DNA of 64,000 bases. Source: Gloeophyllum trabeum ATCC 11539. Taxonomy: Eukaryota > Basidiomycota > Agaricomycetes > Gloeophyllales > Gloeophyllaceae. Made by a program: the position numbers and the translations under genes. The stretch lies in contig NW_006920413.1 in the NCBI RefSeq assembly GCF_000344685.1, positions 521,013-585,012 of the forward strand, in the 5' to 3' direction. The notes below the pieces were generated by a model that saw only the letters and a list, made by a program, of their open reading frames with translations, was not told the origin of the DNA and ran no database searches. Positions 53,382 to 64,000 of this stretch are shown here, in pieces; position 1 is the first letter of the stretch; every line of letters starts with the position of its first letter.

Positions 53382-56300
53382 ATGCATCTTTATAATCTCA
53401 CCTTGCAACCGCCAACAGCCATCACTCAGGCCATCGTTGGAAATTTCTCCGGCGCGAGGCAGCAGGAAATCATTGTTTCGCATGGAACGCGACTGGAGCT
53501 GTTGCGACCTGACCCCCAGACTGGGAAGGTTGCCACTGTGATAGCATGCGACGTCTTTGGTTCGATACGCTCACTGGCTGCGTTCCGCCTGACTGGGGGT
53601 ACCAAGGGTGAGCCCTTGTACGTATGCCTGCGTTTTTGCACGATTTACAGTGATTTTCTCAGATTATGCTATAGTAGGATCTGATTCTGGACGCATTGTC
53701 ATTCTGGATTATGATCCCAAAACTAGTAGCTTCGTGAAACTGCATCAGGAGACTTATGGCAAGTCGGGCGCGCGCCGTATCGTCCCTGGCCAGTACTTGG
53801 CGGTCGACCCCAAAGGCCGGAGCGTCATGATCTCGGCCATAGAGAAAGCCAAATTGGTCTACATCCTGAACAGAGATGCCGCTGCGAACCTGACGATATC
53901 GTCTCCTTTGGAGGCCCATAAAAATGCCTCTATAATCCATCATATTGTGGGATTGGACGTCGGATTCGAGAACCCTACCTTTGCGGCGCTCGAGGTTGAC
54001 TACAGCGAGTCCGACCAAGATCCTACAGGCGAAGCCTTCAATAACGCCGAGAAGGCGAGTTGATCACATCTGGCAGTGGGCTTCGGCTGATTTGACTTTC
54101 TCCAGCTACTCACCTACTATGAGCTTGATCTTGGGTTGAACCATGTTGTGCGAAAATGGAGTGCACCGACAGATCCTAGAGCGAATCTCCTCGTCCAAGT
54201 TCCTGGTGGCCAACTCGCGTCTAGTGACCGGTACGACGGGCCCTCCGGTGTTTTAGTCTGTTGCGAAGATCACATTATTTATCGGCATATGGACGCCCCT
54301 CAACACCGAGTGCCTATCCCTCGTAGACGGCATCCCTTGGAGGATCCCGACCGCGGCCTCATTATTGTGGCTGCTGTCATGCACAAAATGAAGGCATGTA
54401 TTTGTTATACTCGGCTGACCTCTCTCGACTGACAATGTGTTCAGGGCGCTTTCTTTTTCCTGCTTCAGAGTGAAGAGGGTGACCTTTACAAGGTCACGAT
54501 TGAGCACGAAGAGGAAGAGGTGAAGGCACTGAAAATTAAGTATTTCGACACTGTACCTGTTGCATCCAGTCTCTGTATTCTCAAGTCCGGTTTTCTCTTC
54601 GTCGCTTCTGAATTCGGTAACCAGTTGAGTATGTCCTTTCTGCCATGTCCACCCAGACCCTGACGCGCTTCTCAGCTATCTTTATCAATTCCAAAAGCTC
54701 GGTGATGATGATGACGAGCCCGAATTCAGCTCGACCTCCTACCCCTCCTTCGGCATGGATGATCCTACCCTGCCTCTCCGCCGGGCATACTTCAAGCCAC
54801 ATGCTCTGGATAACTTGGCCTTGGCTGACGAGCTCGAGTCTCTGGACCCGATTCTCGACGCGAAGGTGATGAACCTGTTGCCGAACTCAGATAGCCCCCA
54901 GATTTTCACCGCGTGCGGGAGAGGTGCTCGGAGCTCGCTCAGGATGCTGCGACACGGTCTCGAAGTTGAGGAAGTTGTCAGCTCGGACCTCCCTGGTATT
55001 CCCAATGCGGTGTGGACGACTAAGATCAAAGAAGATGGTAAGCCCTCTTCTCCTCGCAAAGTTCCCTTCATACTGATCTACGTATCAAGATTTATATGAT
55101 TCATACATCATCTTGTCTTTCGTCAATGGTACCCTTGTTCTCTCAATAGGCGAAACCATCGAAGAAGTGCAAGATACCGGATTCCTTTCTTCTGCGCCGA
55201 CATTGGCCGTCCAACAAATTGGAGAAGATGCTCTGCTTCAAGTCCATCCTCACGGTATCCGACATGTGCTTTCTGATCGACGGGTGAACGAGTGGCGTGC
55301 GCCCAGTGGCAAAACGATCGTTACAGCTACTACAAATAAGCGACAAGTTGTGGTGGCGTTGAGCTCGGCAGAGCTGGTCTACTTTGAGCTTGACTTGGAA
55401 GGCCAGCTCAACGAGTTCCAGGATCGTAAAGCAATGGGCAGTACGGTCCTCGCACTCAGTGTCGGAGAGGTGCCGGAAGGTCGTCAACGAACACCCTACC
55501 TGGTCAGTCTTCCTCGTGCTCCGACGCGCCGGTTTACTGATTATAGTTACGCTGGTTACAGGCTGTTGGCTGTGAGGATCAGACTGTCCGGATAATCTCC
55601 CTCGACCCGGAGAGCACGCTAGAGACCATCAGTCTACAAGCGCTGACGGCCCCGCCATCTGCGATATGTATCGCGGATATCCTCGACGCGAGCATAAACA
55701 AGTCGCATCCGACAACGTTCGTCAATATCGGTCTGCAGAATGGTGTGCTGCTTCGTACGGTACTGGATCCTGTCAACGGCCAACTCACGGACACACGGAC
55801 ACGGTATGTGCTCGCGATAGCTATCCTGCTCCGTTCTCATGACGTACAATTAGGTTCTTGGGTACACGACCAATCCGACTGTTGCGGATTCAGACGCAGA
55901 AGAATCCCGCTATCCTGGCGCTCTCCTCACGATCGTGGCTGAATTATACCCATCAGAACCTCATGCACTTCACGCCGCTCATCCTCGATACGCTGGATTA
56001 TGCATGGAATTTCTCCGCGGAGCTGTGCCCTGAAGGGTTGATCGGTATTGCTGGAAGCACATTACGGTGAGTATCGATCCATTGGACCACCTTTCTGTGA
56101 TGATCCCAAGGGAACGGAAAGCACCACGGTGCATGCCGATACCTTTTATAATACCAATTGTTCCTACTGAGGCTTCTCTACTACACACAACGCGCCATGT
56201 CGTTCACGAGCTGATTTGATACCTACAGAATATTCCAGATACCAAAGCTCGGGACGAAGTTAAAACAGGACTCCATCCCACTGGCATATACTCCTCGCAA

Positions 56301-57778
56301 GTTCATCTCGCACCCTACGAATCGGTACTTCTACCTTATCGAAGGCGACCATCGGTCCTACTCGGACGCGACGGCCACGAGTAAGCTGAATGAATTGGTA
56401 AGTGTGGCAGTTCAACCTGTGGTATATGTATAGAGCTTGACTTGCGTCGCCATCGCAGCGGAGTCAGGGAAAAATGATCGATGATGACATCGTCAATCTG
56501 CCACCTGAGACGTTTGGACGCGTTAAAGCCCCTGCGGGGCAGTGGGCGTCGAACATCAGGATTATCGATCCGGTTGATGTGCGTTGGTATTTGCTCCTTG
56601 ATTATTATGTGCCCTGACAGCACTATCGTCATTCAGGCAAAGACAGTAAATGTGATACCGCTTGATAACAATGAGTCGGCGTTCTCGCTCGCTATCGTGC
56701 CCTTCGCGGCTCGGGGAGGAGAGCTGCATCTGGTGGTTGGGACTGCGCAGGACACGTTCTTGTCGCCACGGTCGTGTACCAGTGGTTTCTTGCGCACATA
56801 CCGGTTTACAGATGATGGCACCGGGCTTGAGTTATTGCACAAGGTTCGTTCTGGTATCCATGACGAGACGGTTCATTCTAATCCTTGTTTCATCATAGAC
56901 CGAGACGGACGACGTCCCGTTGGCTGTGATGCCGTTCCAGGGCAGGCTGGTGGCAGGTGTGGGCAAAGCTCTACGTATTTATGATATCGGCAAGAAGAAG
57001 CTTCTACGGAAAGTGGAGAATAAAGTGAGCGTGGTGCGCTGTTGAGCTACCAGGCAGCTGACATCCCCTCCAGGGCTTCGGCTCCGCGATTGTGAATTTG
57101 AATACACAAGGCTCCCGCATCTTGGTCGGTGACATGCAAGAGTCTATCTTCTTTGCAGTATACAAAGCACCCGAGAACAGACTCCTCATCTTCGCTGACG
57201 ACACGCAGCCCAGATGGGTCACGGCGGCGTGCATGGTCGATTATACGACCGTTGCTGCCGGCGACAGATTCGGAAACGTCTTCGTGAACCGCCTAGACAT
57301 GAAGGTGTCGGACCAGGTTGACGACGATCCCACCGGCGCTGGCATTTTGCACGAGAAGGGTATACTAATGGGTGCGCCGCACAAAACGAAGATGCTGTCC
57401 CACTTCCACGTCGGTGACCTTGTAACGTCGATACACAAGGTGTCGCTGGTTGCTGGAGGTCGTGAAGTCCTGCTCTATACCGGTCTCCACGGGACGGTCG
57501 GCATTCTCGTGCCCTTCGTGTCGAAGGAGGACGTGGACTTTATCTCGACGCTGGAGCAGCATATACGGTCTGAGCAGCCGAGTCTGGTCGGGCGAGACCA
57601 ACTGGCGTGGAGAGGGTATTACGTGCCGGTGAAGGCGGTCGTGGATGGGGATCTGTGCGAGACGTTTGCGAGGTTGCCCGCGAGCAAGCAGAGCGCGATT
57701 GCGGGCGAGCTGGATAGGACGGTTGGGGAGGTGCTGAAGAAGCTGGAGCAGCTGAGGGTCACGGCGAGTGGGTTCTAG
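53382..57778 (+). CDS. RSE1: splicing factor 3B subunit 3 (SF3B3/SAP130/Rse1)
   Basis: Thirteen exons: 53382-53607, 53663-54054, 54106-54393, 54445-54623, 54676-55037, 55090-55502, 55562-55803, 55854-56066, 56229-56397, 56459-56578, 56637-56843, 56899-57024, 57074-57778. They join in phase into 1213 aa, against about 1217 in human. SF3B3 is a three-beta-propeller scaffold of the U2 snRNP SF3b complex that helps recognise the branch site. Landmarks: [14 protein letters not shown] at the start, [124 protein letters not shown] and a closing LRVTASGF. Introns 2 and 3 begin with GC (GCGAGT, GCATGT); the reading frame allows no GT alternative that I could find. Confidence 0.96.
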
Positions 57779-58037
57779 GCGAGGACGTTTGTACCAAAAT
57801 GTATATCTATTATTTTTGTTGTTTTCGTAATTGCAAGTGCTTGCAAGTGTTTTGTGTCGCACGGCCTCGGAGGTCAAAAAGAGTTAGATGCGAATCGGAA
57901 AAGAAGCAGTGGTGGCTGTGCAATGCTATCGGGTACTTTAGATCGTGCCACAACTCTTCCAGTTGCCACACGCCAGTCGCGCGTTCACGCGTCTAACCCC
58001 TCTGCATTCCCTCGTTCCATCAATACAACAGAAACAA

Positions 58038-59690
58038 ATGCTTTCCGTGCTGCTTCACCAGAAAGCAACAGGCTTGGCGAGCCTTCCGGACGACCTTATA
58101 CTCTTGCTCATCAAGCTTATGGATATTGGCAGCATATTATCACTAAGGCTGGTAGGTGGCATCTTGTGCTCCTCACGAAGGAACCTTAATATGTCCAAGA
58201 CCTGCAAACGTCTTCTCGGATTGACGAAGCTGCGCTGGGTTTGGACAGACGCGCTTCAGCGCCTCGTGTACGATAAAGGACTGCCACTTTCCGGCAAGAG
58301 AAGGGACATCAAGTCGTTTTCTTCGAGGGAAATCGAACCATTTGTGGTACACTCTACCAGATTTCACGAGAACTGGCTCTCTCAGTATCCTCAGGCTCGC
58401 AGATGCATCATGTTGTCTGCTGCGGCATCCTCCACCACCGAGACTCTCGAGACTAACTTCGCCGCAGTACATTTCGTTGCCGGGGAAGATGGCGAGTACC
58501 TTATTACTGTCTCAGGCTCGCAGTACAGGTCGACTGTCTCCTGCTGGGAAGTGCCCCTGCGTGGGTCCCAGGCGTTCTGTGTCGCACAGCTGGAGGATCA
58601 GGCCTCCCATTATCTCTTCGAGCTCGTGTGCAACGAGGATCCCGACAGTCAAGGCACGTTCTGTTTGCAAACCAACCTAGAAGTGTAAGGCATGCCCCTA
58701 TCATATCTTTTGTGCTGGGTAACTGATATCCCTTATAGCCCGTCTTTGAGAGTATACTCCCTGGACAAGTTTCACGGACGCTTCGTCGCGCTATCCGTAG
58801 ACGTGCCAGTCATTCCGGATGCCTCAGTTCTGCTACTTCGTGGGAACTTCATCCTATTCGACAACCTGCAAGTGTACGATTGGAAGATGGACCGCTTGCT
58901 GAGCCTCAGCATCAGCAGCGACGATCCCGATGTGGTACGCGTGTTCTGCTTGGCTGTGACATCGCATTGACTCACTATGGCACAGGAGGACCTGGTACTC
59001 GGTGCAAAATATATCAACGGATATTTCCTTATAGTGCGGCGCCACTCGGGCGTCCTCGTCAAAGCGCCGAACCCCACCTCACCGGCTGTTCAGGGCGACC
59101 CAGGCCTCATCATACACTGGGACTTCCACGCCATCCAGACCGCGATCTACGTCCAGGACCCATTCTACCGCGACCAGACCACCGGGTGGCCAAAGGTGCC
59201 CATCACCATCCTTCTGCGGGGCTTCGAGGTCATCAAGCAGGTCGATTTACTGGCCACAGTACCCAGCACCGCTGGGCCCTCTCGCGACACCAACGATACG
59301 CCCGAGGCCGGAGTCGCGCTGCACGTCATCAACAACAGGCTCATCCCCATCGTCCCCTCCCATGCGGAGATGCTCGTCGGACCGAGCGGCAAGGGCATCT
59401 GGCTCGAGACGCGCAACATCACGCGCAAGCACGCGACGTACCCCGCGCGCTGCATCGTCGGCTTCAGCGTCCGGCGCGAGCATGACGAGGAAGCGTGCGC
59501 GTCCGCGGCGTACCAGCCGCCGGGCAACGTAGTCGAGATGTGCAAGAGCGAGGTGTTCGTGCAGAGACTTGGGTCGTGCGAGCTTGCGAGGCGCCGTTAT
59601 GGTTTGGGGTGTGTCGCATTCGAAGACACTGTCGGCCGGATAGCGTTTATCGGAAGGGATGGCACCCTTCAGATCCTAGACTACGCTTGA
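58038..59690 (+). CDS. F-box protein, unrelated to the repeated family
   Basis: Exons 58038-58151, 58200-58684, 58739-58934 and 58986-59690 give 499 aa. The N-terminus LASLPDDLILLLIKLMD, then after intron 1 TCKRLLGLTKLRWVWTDAL, is a typical F-box. The rest is beta-rich and propeller-like (HFVAGEDGEYLITVSGSQY, SCWEVPLRG, LVLGAKYINGYFLIVRR, VGRIAFIGRDGTLQILDYA), as in agaricomycete F-box/propeller proteins thought to be SCF substrate receptors. The ATG chosen is the nearest one upstream of the F-box. It follows SF3B3 in the same direction, with only about 260 bp between the stop codon and this start. Confidence 0.8.
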
Positions 59691-60061
59691 AGGATGGCGT
59701 CCTGTAGCACTGTATGAATTACAGACATGGCTGCCAATCCCGCAAGCTGTGCGTCTTGGTAGACGGAAGTGTATAATTGTTGTATCATCTCGAATTTGAA
59801 CTGGCTGGCGCAAAGTCTAGTGCTTCCAACTGGCTATATAATTGTAGTGCAGCTGGTACGCATCGGTAGCCGAGCTGACAAGGCTTGTCCCACGTTATGA
59901 AAAATAGCGTTCCGGATTGCATTTTCCGGACCGGAATATTGTCTTGAGTATTTGACTGTATGGCACTCGGAGACAAAGCATCGACTGAGCATCCCAAGAA
60001 TAAATAGCAAATAAAAATACACATCTACATCAAACGTGCTGACGGCAAGAAAATAGATTGA
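59691..60061. other. intergenic between convergent genes
   Basis: The F-box gene and the TPP1-like gene both end here. It is AT-rich with polyA-signal-like words (AATAAATAGCAAATAAAAAT at about 60000) that would serve as 3' ends. No gene recognised. Confidence 0.5.
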
Positions 60062-63000
60062 TTACCCTCTGCTCGTGCCGTTCCTTATCCTTCCGGTTAG
60101 TAGTAGGATCTCGGACAGAGTATTCCAGGTAATCAGAGGAGGACCGTCTTTTTCGCGGCGCATGCCCAAGTCGATGGTAAATCCAGCCAGCTTTTCTTTC
60201 GGCTCTCCCTCAACACGATGCTGGCCATTCGTGACAGACGGTCGCTGCTTACTTAAGCCAGCTTCCGGGACAAGGAGGGACTTCGGGTGTGGATGCGGAT
60301 GTCGTCTCGAAGCAGCAGAGATGCCAGGCAAAGGACGACCAGTCGTGGTTCGGACATTTTGTTGCGCGGTAGATACGATTCCAGACGATACGCTCCCCGG
60401 TTTTTTTCGGCCCTCCGCACCTTCGGAAGGCGCATCAGCTGCGCGAACTGGCATTGTCTGCACCCTCCGGTCGTCCGAGCTTTTCAGCGATTTATGTGGC
60501 GGCTGGATCTCTACCACAGACCCGTCACTGTCTCGTTTCCGCTTGCTTCTCGCCGGAATGGCGGAGCTGCCCCGCGCTCCTTCATTACCTTTTCGCATGA
60601 AACTTGGCACCACCCAGGCATCGGGGTCATGAGTTGACGTCCTGGTGTGAGACAGCACCTGCTCTGCACGGCCTCCCTTATGCTTCAAAGATTCCTGAAC
60701 CGATGCCGGAGTGATGGCCCGTTTAAAGCTACTGGAAGATCTGGCCCGAGAAGCTTTTGAATCCCGGTCCGCATTCGAGGGCTTGGTGTCAATGAACACG
60801 TCCGGGCTCGAAGGCAAGATGGGGACATCTGACGACCGGGGAGGGGCGAATACCGGCGGCAACCCATCGCTCCTTTGCCGAACTCTCGAGATGCTAGGGC
60901 CACTCGTAGGCGGAGATATAGGGTGCTTGCTGAAGGACCGCTGAGATAGACGAGGCTACACATAGTGAGCTAACTATTTCGAATCATGAACAACCATGCT
61001 CACCTTTTGGCTTGCCTCACGTGCCAACGTAGCAAGGGTCTCCCGATCATCCGAAGAATAGCCATCATCTTCACGCCCAATGTGCGCATGGGGGGCTGCT
61101 GTGGGACGCTTACAATCGCGAGCGGGAACGTCTGGATGGTCTTCGATCGGCCCCTCGAGCTCCAGCTCCTCCGTCGCCTGAGGGTAGCCCATTCCATCGA
61201 CGTCAGGAGACATCTCTTGTCGCACAGAAACTACTTCAGCCTGGACGTCGTTTCCTTCGGAATGGTGCTGACTATCGCGAGTCATCTCGGGCGAGGACCG
61301 GTCTCCCTCATAGCCACGGTCACCCCCCACCACACTGGCACCGTTGGGGGGAAGCACCTGAGCCGAGGGCGCGGCAATTCGCCCCCGGTCCAACCCAGCA
61401 AGAATATTGCTCTGCGATAACGAGGCAGCACCCTGCGACTGACTCTGCGATTGCGTAAACCTCATGGAACCACTACCAGATCCCGAAATGTCAGAGTTTG
61501 GCACGAGAATCCGCTCGGGACCCGAGGCATTGGGGTCGCGGGGGCGTGGCGGAACAGGGTAGGGCACTTTCCTTGCACCGTGCTTCGGGAACACTATCGA
61601 AGGCGGGATATTTGTAGAGGTCTCGCGGGCCTGTTGGGAGTTGGCCGAAGGGATTTGGGAAGTGGAATGCTCGGGGTGTGTGGCGAGTGTTTGAGAAGCA
61701 GCACTGGGAGAGAGACGGCGGAAGTCACTTCTAGGTGGGTTGGAGGGTAGCCAAATGGATGGAGAACCACGTCGCTGCTCGTCTGCCTGGGCTAAATGGC
61801 TGAACTCGAAAGTATGGTCAAGACCAGCGTTTGCCGCGAGTTCATCTTCTTGATTCTGCTCAGGACTGCCGTGCACAGACGGCGACCACTCCGATCGGGT
61901 GGGCGTGGTTGGTCGGCGGAAGGCGGCGTCAGTTCCATCAACTTCGACCTGAGAAGCGTCCGGCGGCGAGCTGGAACCTAAATCAAGTGCATGGCGTCGC
62001 TCTTCCCGAGCCCTATCAGTAAAAAGCATCGGATCATATGCGTTGTATTGGTCTCACTTGGTGGTGGCGTTCGACGGCGAGGGGAAGGGGCAGGGTCATC
62101 GACAGTGGGTTCCTCCCCCTGACGCTGACGCTGACTGGCACGGTCTGCCGTCGTGTTAGCTTCCTCAGTCAGTCTCTGAGAAATCTGTCCAATGGTAACT
62201 TCATTTGGCGGAGCCTTCAAGGCTGCTTTGACCGGATCGGGTACATATGCCCAACCGATGATATCTTCAGTATCAGCCGCCTTAATATACGACTGCCATC
62301 GACTTTAGTCAATATATGCGCCTTGATATACAAGATGAGATACGTACTTTCCAGCTACGTCTCCACAATTGCCCTACAGAAAGATCTGCTGTGCTGCGAT
62401 GAGTGTTAAACGCCTCCCTTTTTGTTGTCGTTCGCGAAGATTCTTCCTTCTCCGCAGACTTGTGCTTCCGAGTGAGTATGTTATCAAGGGAGATCTTGAC
62501 CCGACGGTCTTGAGCCTTCCCCTCTGCCCGGCCTTCCGGGGCCTCTTGCTCTTTCTCGATCTTCAGAATGTTCCTGCAGCACACCGTCTAGAATGGGGTT
62601 CGCAGAGGGAGTAGAGTGCAAATAATCCGGACTTACCCACCACCCCCATCCTGCTGCAGACCTTCCGTCCACCGTCTCACTTTATCAACCCCGCCCACGT
62701 CGCTCGGACTCCCCCACCGCGCCTCTGCCACGCTCCCAACCACCTCAATAAAGTCCACTTCGAGTGCTAGCCTGGCGTGCTTCGTCATTCCTTTGACATT
62801 GCCGCCCAAGGGGACGCGGCTGAAGAAGGGGCGGAAGTCTTTGATTTTGACAAGAGCGTTACGCTGCTCCGTCAGTCTCCTACCCTCCGGTCCCACTGCA
62901 CTGTCAAAGCACCGCGTTTGCATAGGATTCGAATATTAAACCCCCCTTTTTTCAGGTTTCGCAGTACAGGCGGGACTCACGCTCGGTATGTGCGGAGTGC

Positions 63001-63268
63001 CTCCGCGTTGATTCGCACCGGGATTGTGTGCTCTTTGTCGGATACAACTCCCCATATACATGAGTCTTCAGTGTCTTGGTTGTAGGTAAGGAACTGCGTG
63101 CAGAATAAATACTAGTAGACATCGCTAGAGAGAACTTTAACGCACCTCAATCAACTGCACTTTCTTATTCTTTGAATATTTCGGCACGTTAGAGAGAAAG
63201 GCACCGTATGTTTCGCCAACTTCAGCGAGATATGCGTAGATCCACGGCGTACGGAGAGACTCGGACAT
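60062..63268 (-). CDS. TPP1/ACD-like shelterin candidate with N-terminal OB fold
   Basis: Exons 63268-63146, 63093-62981, 62900-62637, 62573-62348, 62292-62058, 61977-61004 and 60955-60062 give 942 aa from MSESLRTPWIYAYLAE. Residues 1-170 resemble the OB fold of the telomere protein TPP1/ACD (Tpz1 in fission yeast): an N-terminal helix (WIYAYLAEVGETYGAFL), KVQLIEFLTY, CIWGVVSDKEHTIPVRI, ALVKIKDFRPFFSRVPL, HARLALEVDFIEVVGS. In TPP1 this fold recruits telomerase and partners Pot1. Residues about 170-330 are charged with a helical, Arg-rich motif (AFNTHRSTADLSVGQLWRR), and the rest is disordered, Ser/Pro/Arg-rich and basic at the C-terminus. The assignment rests on pattern similarity only; another OB-fold protein is possible. 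Confidence 0.6.
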
Positions 63269-63870
63269 GGTCGAAAGGCATGCGACCGACCAGCTGGGGT
63301 GTGGCTGAGAGTGAAACTCGATTGACGCGCTCGCGTTCGGTCACGAGCTGCGATGACAGTGACGTGACTTCCTTGAGGGCTGCAAGCACTGTGATTGGCC
63401 TGCTGAACTTAGTATGCCCGGCTGGTGGCATAAACTCTCTCTTGCCGATTCCTCAACCACTGTCATCTCAAGTCAAGAGGTAGCGTCGGAGATTCCTTAT
63501 CCGGATGCCAGTTTCGCATGGTTCACCAGTCCGGTCAGCAGCAGAACCACCCACAAATGTCCCTACTAAGACCATGCCATGACTGCGAACTGAAGCTCAA
63601 GCAGTACATGGCCATCCAGTCAAGCTCAGCCAGCAGGCAGCAACGTATTCCCCGACAAATGTAGGGCATACAGTAGAATTATATAATCTTCCTCGTCTAG
63701 GGTCAAGCGGTATTATCGGTTACAGGGACATCAATAGAAACAGTCCTATCACCCGGGGCGCGGCTTGGCAGCTGTGTCTTCAGGTGATGTTGTATCGCTG
63801 TCGTATTAGCTTTGTCATCCACAAGGATCAATAGCAAGCCGAAAGCTTTGACAGAGTTGGCTTCCGAGGC
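63269..63870. other. intergenic, promoter side of the TPP1-like gene
   Basis: No gene recognised. It lies between the 5' end of the TPP1-like gene and the 3' end of the cysteine synthase gene; both genes are on the minus strand. Confidence 0.4.
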
Positions 63871-64000
63871 CTAGTCTAAAACAGCATACTTCTTCAAGTG
63901 TCCCGGGATAGCATCCTCAAGTCCCTTCGCCTGCAGCCATTTTTTGGAGAACAGCCGACTCTGGTACCGGTACGCGCCATCGCAGAGAATGGTAGCCACG
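63871..64000 (-). CDS. cysteine synthase-like protein, C-terminal end only
   Basis: The minus strand is open from the right edge to the TAG at 63871-63873 and encodes VATILCDGAYRYQSRLFS followed by KKWLQAKGLEDAIPGHLKK. The phrase T-I-L-C-D-G-x-x-R-Y-Q-S-R-L-F-S is the conserved C-terminal end of PLP-dependent O-acetylserine/O-succinylhomoserine-type cysteine synthases. The catalytic PLP lysine and the rest of the enzyme lie beyond the window. Only 42 residues are seen, so the exact subfamily is open. Confidence 0.75.
   Translation of the reverse strand, partial: VATILCDGAYRYQSRLFSKKWLQAKGLEDAIPGHLKKYAVLD

Overview
The window is nuclear DNA from a filamentous basidiomycete, most likely an agaricomycete such as a wood-decay polypore (inference). 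Genes are split by many 45-80 nt introns, protein families are typically fungal (GH92 mannosidase, Smr/DUF1771, Git3-like receptors, F-box families, TAF12, SF3B3), and there are spliceosomal U6 genes. I see no bacterial or viral gene organisation. Exon joins below were derived by hand from splice signals, reading-frame phase and family alignment.

Layout. 1-2.8 kb: a decayed DDE transposase fragment and a convergent five-exon gene of unknown function. 2.8-12.4 kb: repeat-rich, gene-poor DNA holding one housekeeping gene (peptidyl-tRNA hydrolase, 7.4-8.05 kb) and elements that share the terminal inverted repeat GGATAATTCTAAT. 12.4-22.5 kb: a 20-exon secreted GH92 alpha-mannosidase carrying an out-of-frame 17-bp tandem duplication, then three minus-strand genes: a membrane-anchored Smr protein, TAF12, and a paralogue of the first that keeps the N-terminal membrane domain but has a repeat-rich, acidic/basic tail.

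22.5-51.7 kb is the most unusual part. Two arms of about 6-8 kb (24.46-30.81 and 42.74-50.56 kb) form a large inverted repeat, each with an intact 409-aa F-box gene and an AFG1-type mitochondrial ATPase gene. They flank about 12 kb of single-copy DNA with an alpha-crystallin-domain protein and two divergent paralogous 7-TM receptors. The right AFG1 copy has a stop at codon 9. The right arm also carries a 962-bp transposon whose empty site survives in the left arm. Both AFG1 copies contain N-gaps with duplicated edges, so some of this structure is an assembly product. An older head-to-head U6/F-box unit is also present twice in inverted orientation (40.7-42.1 and 50.5-51.7 kb).

53.4-64 kb: an ordinary housekeeping block with the U2 snRNP subunit SF3B3/RSE1, an F-box protein, a 942-aa protein whose N-terminus resembles the shelterin TPP1/ACD OB fold, and the C-terminal end of a cysteine synthase.
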